NCBI GenBank assembly: GCA_910577875.1
Contig: CAJTNY010000029.1
Span: forward strand, 1 to 15,450
Direction of reading: 5' to 3'
Length of the DNA: 15,450 bases
Source: an uncultured Christensenella sp.
GTDB taxonomy: Bacteria; Bacillota; Clostridia; Christensenellales; Borkfalkiaceae
Shown: one piece after another, positions 6,331 to 13,116 of the stretch
Layout of the letters: the number at the start of each line of letters is the position of its first letter
How positions within the stretch are numbered: the first letter of the stretch is position 1
Notes under the pieces: model-generated
Databases searched by the model: none
Told to the model about the DNA's origin: nothing
Seen by the model: only the letters and a program-made list of their open reading frames with translations
Position numbers and translations under genes: made by a program

Positions 6331-6778
6331 ATGTCTTTTTTTCGCCGTTACCGTTATCGCCTTTACGATTGTTTCCTTCATAACGTTTCCTAAGTTCTTC
6401 CGGCATATCCAACGGCTTATTATGCGGCTCGAATAATTGCTTCGGCAACTTCTTTGCGGGTTTCAAATACATTGGTTGTTTTTTTGTTTTGTCCGGGTTT
6501 GGTTTAATTTCTTCAAGCCCTTTATGCTTTACGCTTGTTGCCTCTCTATGTACATAGCCCGGCACTACTTTCTTTTTCTGCTTATCAACAGCCTGCGCCT
6601 CATCAATTACAAGTGTTGTACGGCGTTTACTTATTTTTAAGCGCGCCCAGAATGGATATTTATCAGGGAATACTTGCATTGATTCATTAATTGAATTGCC
6701 GGTTACGGCAGACTTTTTATTTTTAGTCGGCATTTGCGCCGACTGTTTTAATGTTTTACTTTTTTTCTTCTTTGTCAT
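6329..6778 (-). CDS. basic conserved mobile-element protein of unknown function
   Basis: The 149-aa protein has Lys-rich, low-complexity ends around a conserved-looking centre: FWARLKISKRRTTLVIDEAQ, PGYVHREATS, PNPDKTKKQPMYLKPAKKLP and FEPHNKPLDMPEELRKRY. I recall similar proteins in Clostridia mobile elements, without an assigned function. VIDEAQ looks like a Walker B fragment, but there is no P-loop and the protein is too small to be an ATPase. The start follows AAGGTGG. It lies between the two-domain HTH gene and the candidate small RNA, whose 3' end meets this gene's stop codon, so the two transcripts converge there. No membrane segment is seen. Confidence 0.7.
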   Translation of the reverse strand: MTKKKKSKTLKQSAQMPTKNKKSAVTGNSINESMQVFPDKYPFWARLKISKRRTTLVIDEAQAVDKQKKKVVPGYVHREATSVKHKGLEEIKPNPDKTKKQPMYLKPAKKLPKQLFEPHNKPLDMPEELRKRYEGNNRKGDNGNGEKKT

Positions 6779-6799
6779 ATCTGGACCACCTTGTCTGTA

Positions 6800-8068
6800 T
6801 CATTCGACCACCTCGTTAAACCATTTAATTAACCACTCCCGCATTGAACTTTCAAGCGGCATAAAATCCGTATAACCTATTGACTTTGCATAAATGTGGC
6901 TGCAAATCTCTTTTGCAAGCTCATTTGTTGAAAGCTTTTCCAACAACTTACGGCGGGTTTGCTTTTCATCTACTACTTCATTTTCCGAATCTACGGCATT
7001 CACTGACAGCGCTGGTTCGGCGGCGGGCGCTTCGTTCACTATTAGCCCGTCCTGCTGTGCTTTCCATTGTATATAAGCAGTTTGCTCTTCGGCGCTTAAA
7101 TAATTGCAACATTCGATTAAGCGAGTTATTCGCCCGGTTATGTATGTCCACGGCAATTCAAGCTTGCCGCCGCTCAGACGTTCGATTGTTACGCCTTTTG
7201 AAGGCGCGTAATCTATGTTTGCTATTACAAGTCCTGCACCGCCGTGTCCGCCCGTCCCGTATTGTCGCTTTATAAAATCCAAAAACAGATTTCTTGTTGG
7301 TTGCCTATAATAGTAAAATTCATAAATTTCAAACTTACCGTGCTTGCCGCAGCCATAGCCCTCTTTCAGACAATAGTCTATAAGCTCCCCGTCTGTCATC
7401 GCGGGCGCGAACGCTTCAGATAACATTTCTGGCTCGTCCAACACGTTTGCCGAATTTTCCGAATATCCGGAAAATTTATTGACTTCGTTAAAATCTTCAA
7501 CGTTCTTAACTTCCGATATATCTATTACCGTCTGTCCCGGCAACTGTCCTTGAAGTCGCTCACCCTGAGCGGTTTGCTTTGGTTCTCTGTATTTCTCTAA
7601 AAGCTCCGCTATGTTATGTACTTTCTGGTAACATTCAAAATAATGCTTATTCCATATATTTACAGCTTCTCGTATATCCGCCACCGTATCCGAAGGTCGT
7701 ACTATTTCCGTAAAGTTCGCCGACAGATACTTCAGGCGGCAAAGCTCTTCCAACTGCGACTTTGAAAACGGCTCGTATTTTTCGGCTATTTGGAATGGTG
7801 CTTGCTCATTGTGCGCAAGCTCGTAAATTTGAATTAACTGATATGTAGTTGACTTCTTAAAGCCGAATTTATCTTCGGCAAGCTCTGCTATGTTCTGATA
7901 ACCGAGCGGCTTATAATAGCAGTTTTTGCTTGCCTCCGCAAGTCTGAACCCGATTCGGAAAAAACTATGTTTTATATCACTTAAATCCGCATAAACGCTT
8001 TCTACAAACCCTTCCGCCATTATACGGTCTTCTTTTTCCTGAAGGGCAACTATTTCGGGGTTCATCAT
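6800..8068 (-). CDS. two-domain protein: KorB/DUF3102-like N-terminus and ICE-type GTGG domain
   Basis: The 422-aa protein joins two parts. Residues about 20-160 are helical with a helix-turn-helix-like stretch (GYQNIAELAEDKFGFKKSTT) after FRIGFRLAEA, as in DUF3102 or ParB/KorB-like DNA-binding modules. Residues about 225-335 contain FLDFIKRQYGTGGHGG, SKGVTIERL and WTYITGRITRLI, a module I associate with large methylase/helicase proteins of integrative conjugative elements (the YGTGG ... W ... RI.LI pattern). A Pro/Gln-rich linker joins them. Two ATG codons in a row begin the gene; the first (8068) overlaps the preceding stop and follows GGAGG. It may be a DNA-binding regulator or partition-like factor. 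An imperfect 24-bp palindrome related to 283-310 lies within the gene (7453-7476). Confidence 0.65.
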   Translation of the reverse strand: MMNPEIVALQEKEDRIMAEGFVESVYADLSDIKHSFFRIGFRLAEASKNCYYKPLGYQNIAELAEDKFGFKKSTTYQLIQIYELAHNEQAPFQIAEKYEPFSKSQLEELCRLKYLSANFTEIVRPSDTVADIREAVNIWNKHYFECYQKVHNIAELLEKYREPKQTAQGERLQGQLPGQTVIDISEVKNVEDFNEVNKFSGYSENSANVLDEPEMLSEAFAPAMTDGELIDYCLKEGYGCGKHGKFEIYEFYYYRQPTRNLFLDFIKRQYGTGGHGGAGLVIANIDYAPSKGVTIERLSGGKLELPWTYITGRITRLIECCNYLSAEEQTAYIQWKAQQDGLIVNEAPAAEPALSVNAVDSENEVVDEKQTRRKLLEKLSTNELAKEICSHIYAKSIGYTDFMPLESSMREWLIKWFNEVVE

Positions 8069-8295
8069 CTCTGCACCTCCACCGCTGATTCAGTAAAACT
8101 TTGCGTTGTCGGCAGGGGCGGCGCCTGAAACAGAAAATATTTGAATTTCTTCATAATCGGAAAATAGTCTATATGCGCTTGCAACAACCCATATCTTTTA
8201 CTTTCGGTATTATACTGAAGGACCGTATAACAAACCGGTAATGCGGCAATTTCTGCACTACCGACTTCATACAGTATCGTGCTTATAGGTTTCAT
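8065..8295 (-). CDS. small unknown protein
   Basis: The 76-aa product has no signal peptide, membrane segment or recognisable motif. The N-terminal part (YEVGSAEIAALPVCYTVLQY) looks beta-rich, and the C-terminus is Pro/Thr-rich. It starts nine bases after the stop codon of the DUF6075-like gene with GAGGTGG as ribosome binding site, and its end overlaps the next start (ATGATG/TGA at 8068-8065). Tight packing and a good ribosome binding site are the main evidence that it is real. Function not recognised. Confidence 0.6.
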   Translation of the reverse strand: MKPISTILYEVGSAEIAALPVCYTVLQYNTESKRYGLLQAHIDYFPIMKKFKYFLFQAPPLPTTQSFTESAVEVQR

Positions 8296-8304
8296 TCCGC
8301 CACC

Positions 8305-8823
8305 TCATTCAAACCTTAAAGATACAGCTTGCAAGAAGTATTCAATGCAACCGTACTCGAATATCTGACTTACCGAATATTTTAAGATATCATCATTATC
8401 CGGAGTAAAACCTGTGTATAGGTTATACGCCAACCGTATAGCCCTTACGTCCGTTCCTGTTACCCAGCCTGTGTGTATGCAGTCTGCATTTATACAGTCA
8501 GTTTTTATATTGAAAATTTCATTAAAATGCTTGCGCGTATCTTCAGTTATTCCAATCGTATATATTAGCGCCCTATGATAACAATCGTTTGTACGTACCT
8601 TTGCAAGCTGTTCCTTATAAAACTGCTCGTGTTCTACGTTCGCAAATATAATCTTACTTTGCTGCGCATTACCTTTAATGTCGCCGTTTGCCAACAACTC
8701 GCAAATAGCACAAAGCACAGCACCACTGCAAGCGATATTACCAAGTTTAATTTGGTCTATAGCGCGTTTAAGCTCTTCGTCTGTAATGCCGTACTTCTTC
8801 TTTAAGTTCTCTTGTTTGTTCAT
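8305..8823 (-). CDS. DUF6075-like protein
   Basis: The 172-aa protein is soluble, mixed alpha/beta and without a signal peptide. The stretch FYKEQLAKV, CYHRALIYTIGITEDTR, INADCIHTGWVTG, IRLAYNLYTGFTPD and YSVSQIFEYG resembles DUF6075, a family common in Clostridia mobile elements whose function I do not know. The family name is from memory of its motifs, not a search. The ribosome binding site (GAGGTG) lies in a sequence that can be paired away by an upstream strand (see the structured leader at 8827-8929). It is the first gene after the 337-base structured gap and is followed at once by a small unknown gene. Confidence 0.65.
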   Translation of the reverse strand: MNKQENLKKKYGITDEELKRAIDQIKLGNIACSGAVLCAICELLANGDIKGNAQQSKIIFANVEHEQFYKEQLAKVRTNDCYHRALIYTIGITEDTRKHFNEIFNIKTDCINADCIHTGWVTGTDVRAIRLAYNLYTGFTPDNDDILKYSVSQIFEYGCIEYFLQAVSLRFE

Positions 8824-8826
8824 TTG

Positions 8827-8929
8827 TTACACCTCTTAAAAATTTATTTTAAACTCCCCGGAAAGAGTGTTTAATTCGTCCCCTTAACCCCCGCACCGTT
8901 TTCCGGGCAGTGCGGAAGCCAAGGTGTAA
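8827..8929 (-). promoter_or_regulatory. structured RNA leader, copy A (possible ribosome-binding-site switch)
   Basis: Read leftward, CCTTGGCTTCCGCA (8924-8911) pairs with TGCGGGGGTTAAGG (8895-8882) in a continuous 14-bp stem that includes G-U pairs, capped by a loop with a small CCG/CGG stem. A second hairpin (TTAAAC/GTTTAA) lies at 8874-8849. TTACACCT (8929-8922) can instead pair perfectly with AGGTGTAA (8834-8827), which covers the ribosome binding site of the DUF6075-like gene. The two pairings share bases 8924-8922, so they exclude each other. Copy B at 9952-10056 has the same plan with different stem sequences. Confidence 0.6.
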
Positions 8930-9160
8930 AGCCCGCTGTCGTGGGGCAAGCACGTAGAGTTTATCGGTAAGCTCTCAACCGTTTCCGTCCGCCGGAACTG
9001 CGGAAAGTTTTACTCACAAAACTTAGCCGAAAAGTCAGACGCCCAAATTGTCAGGTTTCATTCTCCACGGACTTACCCATTTTGCCGTGAGTGGGGCTGG
9101 AGCGGGACTTGCGGCGCCCGCTATACCGCTAATTAACGTTATCATTCGTCGTACCAGCCA
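8930..9160 (-). other. hairpin-rich gene-free stretch upstream of copy A
   Basis: No open reading frame with a ribosome binding site is visible. Leftward hairpins include AGTTTT/AAAACT (9023-9018/9011-9006), TTTCCG/CGGAAA (9006-9001/8987-8982) and GCGGG/CCCGC (around 9122-9103). It probably forms the 5' part of a long structured leader or intercistronic RNA. An internal promoter could not be identified. Confidence 0.4.
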
Positions 9161-9355
9161 TTATTTTTTCTTTTCCGTAATTTCCTTATAAATCTTAATG
9201 CCGATAAACACCGCAGCGAGAATTGCAAAAATTACCGTAAGCCAAGTAAACGGCGTAAGGAGCTTTGCAAATACGCTGACTTCGTCAACGAACGCACCAA
9301 AGAGTATCCGCGCAATAAGGCTAACTATAAAGCTGATTATAAAAAAGACTGTCAT
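9161..9355 (-). CDS. small membrane protein, two predicted helices
   Basis: The 64-aa protein has hydrophobic helices at about 3-22 and 33-54 and a basic C-terminus (KIYKEITEKKK), which would stay in the cytoplasm. The ATG overlaps the preceding stop (ATGA) and has GGAG upstream. In a filamentous-phage-like reading it could be a coat or minor coat protein or a membrane partner of the Zot-like ATPase. A holin-like role is the other obvious option. Nothing in the sequence decides between them. Confidence 0.7.
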   Translation of the reverse strand: MTVFFIISFIVSLIARILFGAFVDEVSVFAKLLTPFTWLTVIFAILAAVFIGIKIYKEITEKKK

Positions 9356-9549
9356 TTTTTCTCCGTCTTGATTTTAATTGAATCCTTTTTTATCTTTTCT
9401 TGATAATTTGGGCAACTTTCCCAGTCCACTGCGCACATTTCAAATCCTGTTACAATTTCCATTCCCCAAGGGCTTACTGCGCAATAGAAATCCGATAAAT
9501 ATAATTTTCTAAACGGGCAACCACTTAATGCTTCTTCGCGCATTGTCAT
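9352..9549 (-). CDS. small four-cysteine protein
   Basis: The 65-aa soluble protein carries cysteines C11, C23, C39 and C46, which could bind zinc or an iron-sulfur cluster, and a lysine-rich C-terminus. The ATG at 9549 shares a base with the TAA of the gene before it, and the ribosome binding site is GAGG. A second ATG two codons in is possible. I do not recognise the family. It is the third gene of a four-gene overlapping cassette (9949 to 9161). Confidence 0.65.
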   Translation of the reverse strand: MTMREEALSGCPFRKLYLSDFYCAVSPWGMEIVTGFEMCAVDWESCPNYQEKIKKDSIKIKTEKK

Positions 9550-9764
9550 TATTCGTTGTCCTCGACTAAGCTTGATAGCTTTAAATAAACTACGTTCATA
9601 TCGTTTATAATTGATAAAAACGTTTGAAATTCTTTGCCCGCAGGGTTTAATGCTGCATTGCTTGTATTTAAAAATTCAACGTCTGAATGTATTTGACTTT
9701 GCAACGCGTTAAGTATAGTGTTTACTTCCGATATGCTTAATTCAACGTTCATAGTTCTTTTCAT
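9549..9764 (-). CDS. small helical protein
   Basis: From ATG 9764, which follows AGGGG and overlaps the preceding TGA (TGATG), the product is 71 aa. A longer reading starting at 9791 is less likely because it would overlap the upstream gene further and lacks a ribosome binding site. The sequence (MNVELSISEVNTILNALQSQ and FQTFLSIINDMNVVYLKLSS) is amphipathic and helical, possibly a two-helix hairpin or coiled coil. No known motif. Confidence 0.65.
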   Translation of the reverse strand: MKRTMNVELSISEVNTILNALQSQIHSDVEFLNTSNAALNPAGKEFQTFLSIINDMNVVYLKLSSLVEDNE

Positions 9765-9949
9765 CACTGCACCCCTGTGAACTCGGTGCAAGCTTCGTTA
9801 ATTGCGTCCAACGTTTCTTCCGATAACCCACTGAACATTGATAGCATTAAAGCCTTTACCCGTATTTGTCGGATAACCGTGGGGCGGTCTTGTTCGTCAA
9901 CCTTTTGCAAGGTCTTTGTTACTTCTGCCTTGATTTGTTCCTTTGTCAT
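9764..9949 (-). CDS. small helical protein, first gene of a four-gene cassette
   Basis: The 61-aa product is soluble and helical (QIKAEVTKTLQKVDEQDRP, GLSEETLDAINEACTEF). Its ribosome binding site AGGAG lies partly inside a 12-base strand that can pair perfectly with an upstream sequence (copy B of the structured leader), so its translation is probably controlled, and with it the three overlapping genes after it. Family not recognised; a small single-strand-binding or structural factor cannot be excluded. Confidence 0.65.
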   Translation of the reverse strand: MTKEQIKAEVTKTLQKVDEQDRPTVIRQIRVKALMLSMFSGLSEETLDAINEACTEFTGVQ

Positions 9950-9951
9950 TT

Positions 9952-10056
9952 TTGTAAAATCTCCTAAAAATGTATTTCAACGCCCTTGCGGGCTGTCGTT
10001 CCCGTAATCTCAACCCCTGCACCGTTTACGGCAATGCAGGAGCCGAGATTTTACAA
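9952..10056 (-). promoter_or_regulatory. structured RNA leader, copy B (possible ribosome-binding-site switch)
   Basis: Read leftward, AATCTCGGCTCCTGCA (10050-10035) pairs with TGCAGGGGTTGAGATT (10021-10006) in a continuous 16-bp stem with G-U pairs. The loop holds CCG-TAAA-CGG. A second hairpin GCCC-GCAA-GGGC lies at 9993-9982. TTGTAAAATCTC (10056-10045) can alternatively pair over 12 perfect bases with GAGATTTTACAA (9963-9952), which includes part of the ribosome binding site of the next gene and ends two bases before its ATG. The alternatives share 10050-10045. The G-U pairs fit only a leftward RNA. Confidence 0.65.
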
Positions 10057-10092
10057 GCCGGCGCAAAGCTTTAGACTTCTTGCCAGCATATA

Positions 10093-10110
10093 GCCGCGGC
10101 TTACCGCGGC
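10093..10110. repeat. perfect GC-rich hairpin
   Basis: GCCGCGG (10093-10099) and CCGCGGC (10104-10110) form a 7-bp stem with a four-base loop, in the gap between the large anchored surface protein gene and copy B. No T tract follows in either direction. Confidence 0.6.
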
Positions 10111-10125
10111 AAGCTTATTTAACGA

Positions 10126-10162
10126 CGTCGGAAAGCGTTTATTTGCTCCGACGGCTTTTTTT
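10126..10162 (+). terminator. rho-independent terminator facing the operon
   Basis: CGTCGGA (10126-10132) pairs perfectly with TCCGACG (10147-10153), followed by GC and seven Ts (10156-10162). It works only for rightward transcription, although all genes here read leftward. It overlaps the stop codon of the gene at 10161. It may block antisense transcripts or end an unseen rightward RNA. Confidence 0.65.
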
Positions 10163-11597
10163 AGATTTCTTTGCTTTTGGTTTTTTTCTTTTTGGCGGAA
10201 GTAGCGGCGGTTGCCTTCTTGCGTTCCTGTCCGCGCTTCACAGCGTTTCCTATCCAGCGGAAGGGAGCGGAGATAACCGCCCAGATTGCTTTTAAAACGA
10301 CATTTACAACGGGGAAGAATAGCGAAAGAATGTTCAATACGATTACAACCACTATAAGCAGTACAACCGCAACTATAACCCATACCCACCAAGGGATATC
10401 CGAAAGCCTGAACGGGTCTTTGCCGTTCGTTGGCTTTCCGCTGCCGCTCTGGATATCGGATACAACGCCAAGGTTTAATACCCTGCCTTCAGCTTCGAAC
10501 TCCAAGCGCATAAGCGTTACGTCGCTTACCTTAGTTCCCGATATGTCGTATATGTAGCTGGGGTCGCCCGTGAATATAAACGACAGGTTATCGCCCCATT
10601 GATAGTTTTTGTCTATATCAAAAGTCGTTTCGTAAAAGTTAAGTACCCAGTCGTACTTTTGGAAAAGCTCTTTTTCTTCGGCTTTAAATTCAAGCCCAGA
10701 ATTCAGAAAGTCCTTTGTGCCCGCCATTCTGTCCCATTTGGCTTTCTTACCAAGCCAGCCGCCCGCGGGGTTCTCGGCATATTCGTCCGAATACAGCGTT
10801 ACAGCTTGGCGCGTTTTGCTGCCGTAAGTTAAATTGCCGTTCGCTTTCTCAAACGTTTGCGTGTTAAATATCAAGTCCGCGCTTATCAGCCGGTCTATAG
10901 TGCGCTTTGTACTGAACGCAAGGAAATGCGCATCACACGCGCTGCCCTTCAGGATAAACGGGTTAATTCCGTTTGAATAGCGTCTGAAGCCAACCGTCTG
11001 CATATCTATTTCAACGACTTCAACCGGTTGCATATCGTAGCTTATACCGTCTTCGGTAGTGCACACCGTCCATTTCTGCCCGACTGCATACGCCTTTTCG
11101 CTTACGGTATTGCCCGCTTCGGGTTCGCCGTCTATGTTATTGACGTGCTTCCGCTGTATCGAAGATATTTCATAATACCGCACGTTATCCGCCTTAACGG
11201 TGAAGTCGTTTACTTTGTACTTGTAGAGCGTTCCCGCAGAGTTCAGGAGCGTTAAGCCGTACAGCTCGTAATACACGCTTGCGCCTACCGTAGTAGAGAA
11301 CTTAATTGACGTCGCCGTCAACGTCTTGGTTTCGCCGACGTGGTGGTACACGTATATAAACAGCTCGTCCGACGTGCTTTCGGCTATCTGTATGACTTCC
11401 ATTCCGTAGCTTAACGGCTTTACCGGATATTTGCTGTAATTAAACTGCTCGTCTTTTTGTAAATCGTATATGACGTTTGTATAAGACGTTTCGGCAGCGC
11501 TGACGGCTAAGCCGCCAACGCTACCGGTTATGGAGGAAATTACAGCTATTACAAAGATAACAACTGCCAAATATGTAAATTTTCTTGCGCTTCGCAT
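10161..11597 (-). CDS. secreted, C-terminally membrane-anchored surface protein
   Basis: The 478-aa protein has an N-terminal signal peptide (hydrophobic run about 9-28, likely cleavage near VSA-AET at 35-37), a long beta-rich extracellular part, a transmembrane helix from about 403 (starting PWWVWVIVAVV), a second amphipathic or hydrophobic segment about 429-445, and a Lys-rich cytoplasmic tail. This layout (signal, exposed domain, C-terminal anchor) is that of filamentous phage adsorption proteins (pIII type), but no sequence family is recognised. It starts 13 bases after the stop of the previous surface protein and has AAGGCGG upstream. A bacterial-type adhesin or conjugation surface protein is an alternative. 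Confidence 0.75.
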   Translation of the reverse strand: MRSARKFTYLAVVIFVIAVISSITGSVGGLAVSAAETSYTNVIYDLQKDEQFNYSKYPVKPLSYGMEVIQIAESTSDELFIYVYHHVGETKTLTATSIKFSTTVGASVYYELYGLTLLNSAGTLYKYKVNDFTVKADNVRYYEISSIQRKHVNNIDGEPEAGNTVSEKAYAVGQKWTVCTTEDGISYDMQPVEVVEIDMQTVGFRRYSNGINPFILKGSACDAHFLAFSTKRTIDRLISADLIFNTQTFEKANGNLTYGSKTRQAVTLYSDEYAENPAGGWLGKKAKWDRMAGTKDFLNSGLEFKAEEKELFQKYDWVLNFYETTFDIDKNYQWGDNLSFIFTGDPSYIYDISGTKVSDVTLMRLEFEAEGRVLNLGVVSDIQSGSGKPTNGKDPFRLSDIPWWVWVIVAVVLLIVVVIVLNILSLFFPVVNVVLKAIWAVISAPFRWIGNAVKRGQERKKATAATSAKKKKTKSKEI

Positions 11598-11609
11598 TTC
11601 TGCACCGCC

Positions 11610-12770
11610 TTAAAAAATATGGTTGCTATCATTAAAAGTAATTTGCGATACGTCGCAGAAGTCCGCGTAAATCTCATAATTGCAGGTAGAAGTACCGCCG
11701 TATTTGTAATTGACTTCTACGGCTACGTTAAACAACGCTGTAGTTCCGTTGTTATAGCCGCCCGTCTGGCTGTACCTGATGAGCGTATCCATAAACGTTG
11801 CCATTGCCTGACCGTTGCTATACATTACGATGTCGCCCATTTTTCCGCCGAATATGCCGTCAAACAGGTTGTACTGCGTAAGCGCTTCTACCTTATTTGA
11901 GCTAAACTCAGAGCTTGCGTTTTGACCCTGATAGTTGATTGTATACGTTCCCCAGTTGTCGCCGCCTAACAGCGTACTGAGATTAGATTTTAACTGCGAT
12001 TTTAGTTCGTCCGGTATACTTACGGTTATCGTATAGGTATTGAACTGGTTAAACGTAGAGCCTTTGCCAAGCTCGATACTGTTCAACAGCTTTATCCGCG
12101 CCGTATTCCAGTCCGAGTTCGATACGCTCGCTTTATCGCTCAATTTAAGCGTTGCCGTATTTGCAATATCACGCGTATAGAACGTTAAGCCTGTAGCTGT
12201 TCCGCCGTCATATTCGCCGAAATTTACTCCCATACTTTCAGGACGTCTTGCATAGGTCATCGTTACCGTGTTGCTGACTTCGGAAGAAAATGCCGACGTA
12301 CATTTAAGCTCGCGGGTACCGTCAAAGGCTTGCTTGCAAGTTACCGTTGCCGTATTGCCCTTTACGGTAAGATTGAAATAGCTGTCAAAATCACTGCCAA
12401 CGCCTTCAAAAATTACCGTCTGATAGTAGTCTGATACTTCGCTTCCGTCTGCGTGTTTTACTGTTGCCGTTACCGTCATAACGTCGCCGCTTGACGATAG
12501 CGCCATAGGCGTATCCAACAGTTCCGCCGATACCGCGCTGTCTGATACAAGGCTGCCGCCGGCTATTGCCGTTAATTCAATACGTAAGTCCTGCACGTCG
12601 CTGTCCGGCAACGGCTGTTCGCCTTTCTTCAACCAGTCTATGGGGTTGGTCTTGCCGGTTATCCCGTAGCCTATCCCGTAAGCTGCGCCCAGTATTAACA
12701 CGCCCGCCAAAATGAGCGCTAACGCTTTCCAGCCTTTGCCCGTTCTCGCATAAGTCTTTCTTTTTGCCAT
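11610..12770 (-). CDS. membrane-anchored beta-rich surface protein
   Basis: The 386-aa protein has a basic N-terminus and one hydrophobic helix (about 14-35, LALILAGVLILGAAYGIGYG), with no clear cleavage site, so it is likely a type II anchored protein exposed outside the cell. The rest is Thr/Ser/Asn-rich and beta-predicted. Residues about 45-175 look like immunoglobulin-like strands (MTVTATVKHADG, ATVTCKQAFDGTRELKC) and the remainder forms a second exposed part. The ribosome binding site AAGGAG is good. It sits second in the operon with the other surface protein, suggesting a joint role in the particle or in cell-surface contact. No named family is recognised. Confidence 0.75.
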   Translation of the reverse strand: MAKRKTYARTGKGWKALALILAGVLILGAAYGIGYGITGKTNPIDWLKKGEQPLPDSDVQDLRIELTAIAGGSLVSDSAVSAELLDTPMALSSSGDVMTVTATVKHADGSEVSDYYQTVIFEGVGSDFDSYFNLTVKGNTATVTCKQAFDGTRELKCTSAFSSEVSNTVTMTYARRPESMGVNFGEYDGGTATGLTFYTRDIANTATLKLSDKASVSNSDWNTARIKLLNSIELGKGSTFNQFNTYTITVSIPDELKSQLKSNLSTLLGGDNWGTYTINYQGQNASSEFSSNKVEALTQYNLFDGIFGGKMGDIVMYSNGQAMATFMDTLIRYSQTGGYNNGTTALFNVAVEVNYKYGGTSTCNYEIYADFCDVSQITFNDSNHIF

Positions 12771-12800
12771 AATTCAAAACTCCTTGAAAAATTTATAAAT

Positions 12801-12959
12801 TTATTGCTCGTCCGTTTCGTTCTCCGAAGCGGGCTTTTCTTTTTTATCAAAACGTTCTATTACTCTGCCAAGTAAAACAAACGCTTGCATAAATAACGCA
12901 CAAAAACCGGTTGTTATAAAACTCAATAAAACGGTTATTGCTATCTCAAATGCACTCAT
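12801..12959 (-). CDS. 52-aa single-helix membrane protein, first gene of the operon
   Basis: I chose ATG 12959 over the longer reading from 13088, because it has GGGAG six bases upstream and because the longer start would lie upstream of the predicted transcription start. The product has one long hydrophobic helix (about 5-33) and a charged, acidic C-terminal tail (ERFDKKEKPASENETDEQ). As the first gene behind the regulated promoter, its size suits a coat protein of a filamentous phage or a holin-like protein. Major coat proteins usually have a basic C-terminus, which argues against that role. Confidence 0.65.
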   Translation of the reverse strand: MSAFEIAITVLLSFITTGFCALFMQAFVLLGRVIERFDKKEKPASENETDEQ

Positions 12960-13031
12960 TATTGCTCCCTTTTCCCTGCGGGTTTCCGCCGTTCGGCAGG
13001 ATTTTTGTTTTCTACGCATACGCGCGCGTTT

Positions 13032-13047
13032 AATGGCATTTGCCATT
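13032..13047. promoter_or_regulatory. operator O1 (inverted repeat at the transcription start)
   Basis: AATGGCATTTGCCATT is a near-perfect inverted repeat with AATGG/CCATT arms. It covers the predicted start of the leftward transcript. Its centre is 30 bases from that of O2, about three helical turns, so both would face the same side of the DNA. Likely bound by the adjacent repressor. Confidence 0.7.
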
Positions 13048-13053
13048 ATTAAC

Positions 13054-13082
13054 AGTATAGCAATGGAATATGCCATTGTCAA
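13054..13082 (-). promoter_or_regulatory. main leftward promoter
   Basis: Read leftward, TTGACA (13082-13077) and TATACT (13059-13054) are separated by 17 bases, an almost ideal sigma-A promoter. The predicted start is near 13047. Operator O2 fills the spacer and O1 lies at the start site. It should drive the whole leftward gene set. Confidence 0.8.
13062..13077. promoter_or_regulatory. operator O2 (inverted repeat inside the promoter spacer)
   Basis: AATGGAATATGCCATT has the same AATGG/CCATT arms and length as O1. It occupies the gap between -35 and -10 of the leftward promoter, and is centred about 47 bases upstream of the predicted repressor start. Binding would block the operon and could also affect the repressor's own promoter. 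Confidence 0.7.
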
Positions 13083-13110
13083 GGACATTTTTCATATTTT
13101 TCTGTAAAAT
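13082..13110 (+). promoter_or_regulatory. repressor promoter, leaderless transcript
   Basis: AGGACA (13082-13087) and TAAAAT (13105-13110) are 17 bases apart. The predicted start, seven bases after the -10 element, is A13117, the first base of the repressor ATG. No ribosome binding site precedes that ATG, which fits a leaderless mRNA. The -35 is weak and back to back with that of the leftward promoter. Confidence 0.55.
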
Positions 13111-13116
13111 CGTGGT

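Noticed and set aside
9692..9711. TTGACT ... TATAGT as a rightward promoter that could feed the terminator at 10126-10162
   Set aside because: The spacer is only about 15 bases and the pair lies in coding sequence, so it is too weak to call.
12960..13088. Longer N-terminus for the first leftward gene
   Set aside because: Its start would be upstream of the predicted transcription start and inside the operators; ATG 12959 has a good ribosome binding site.
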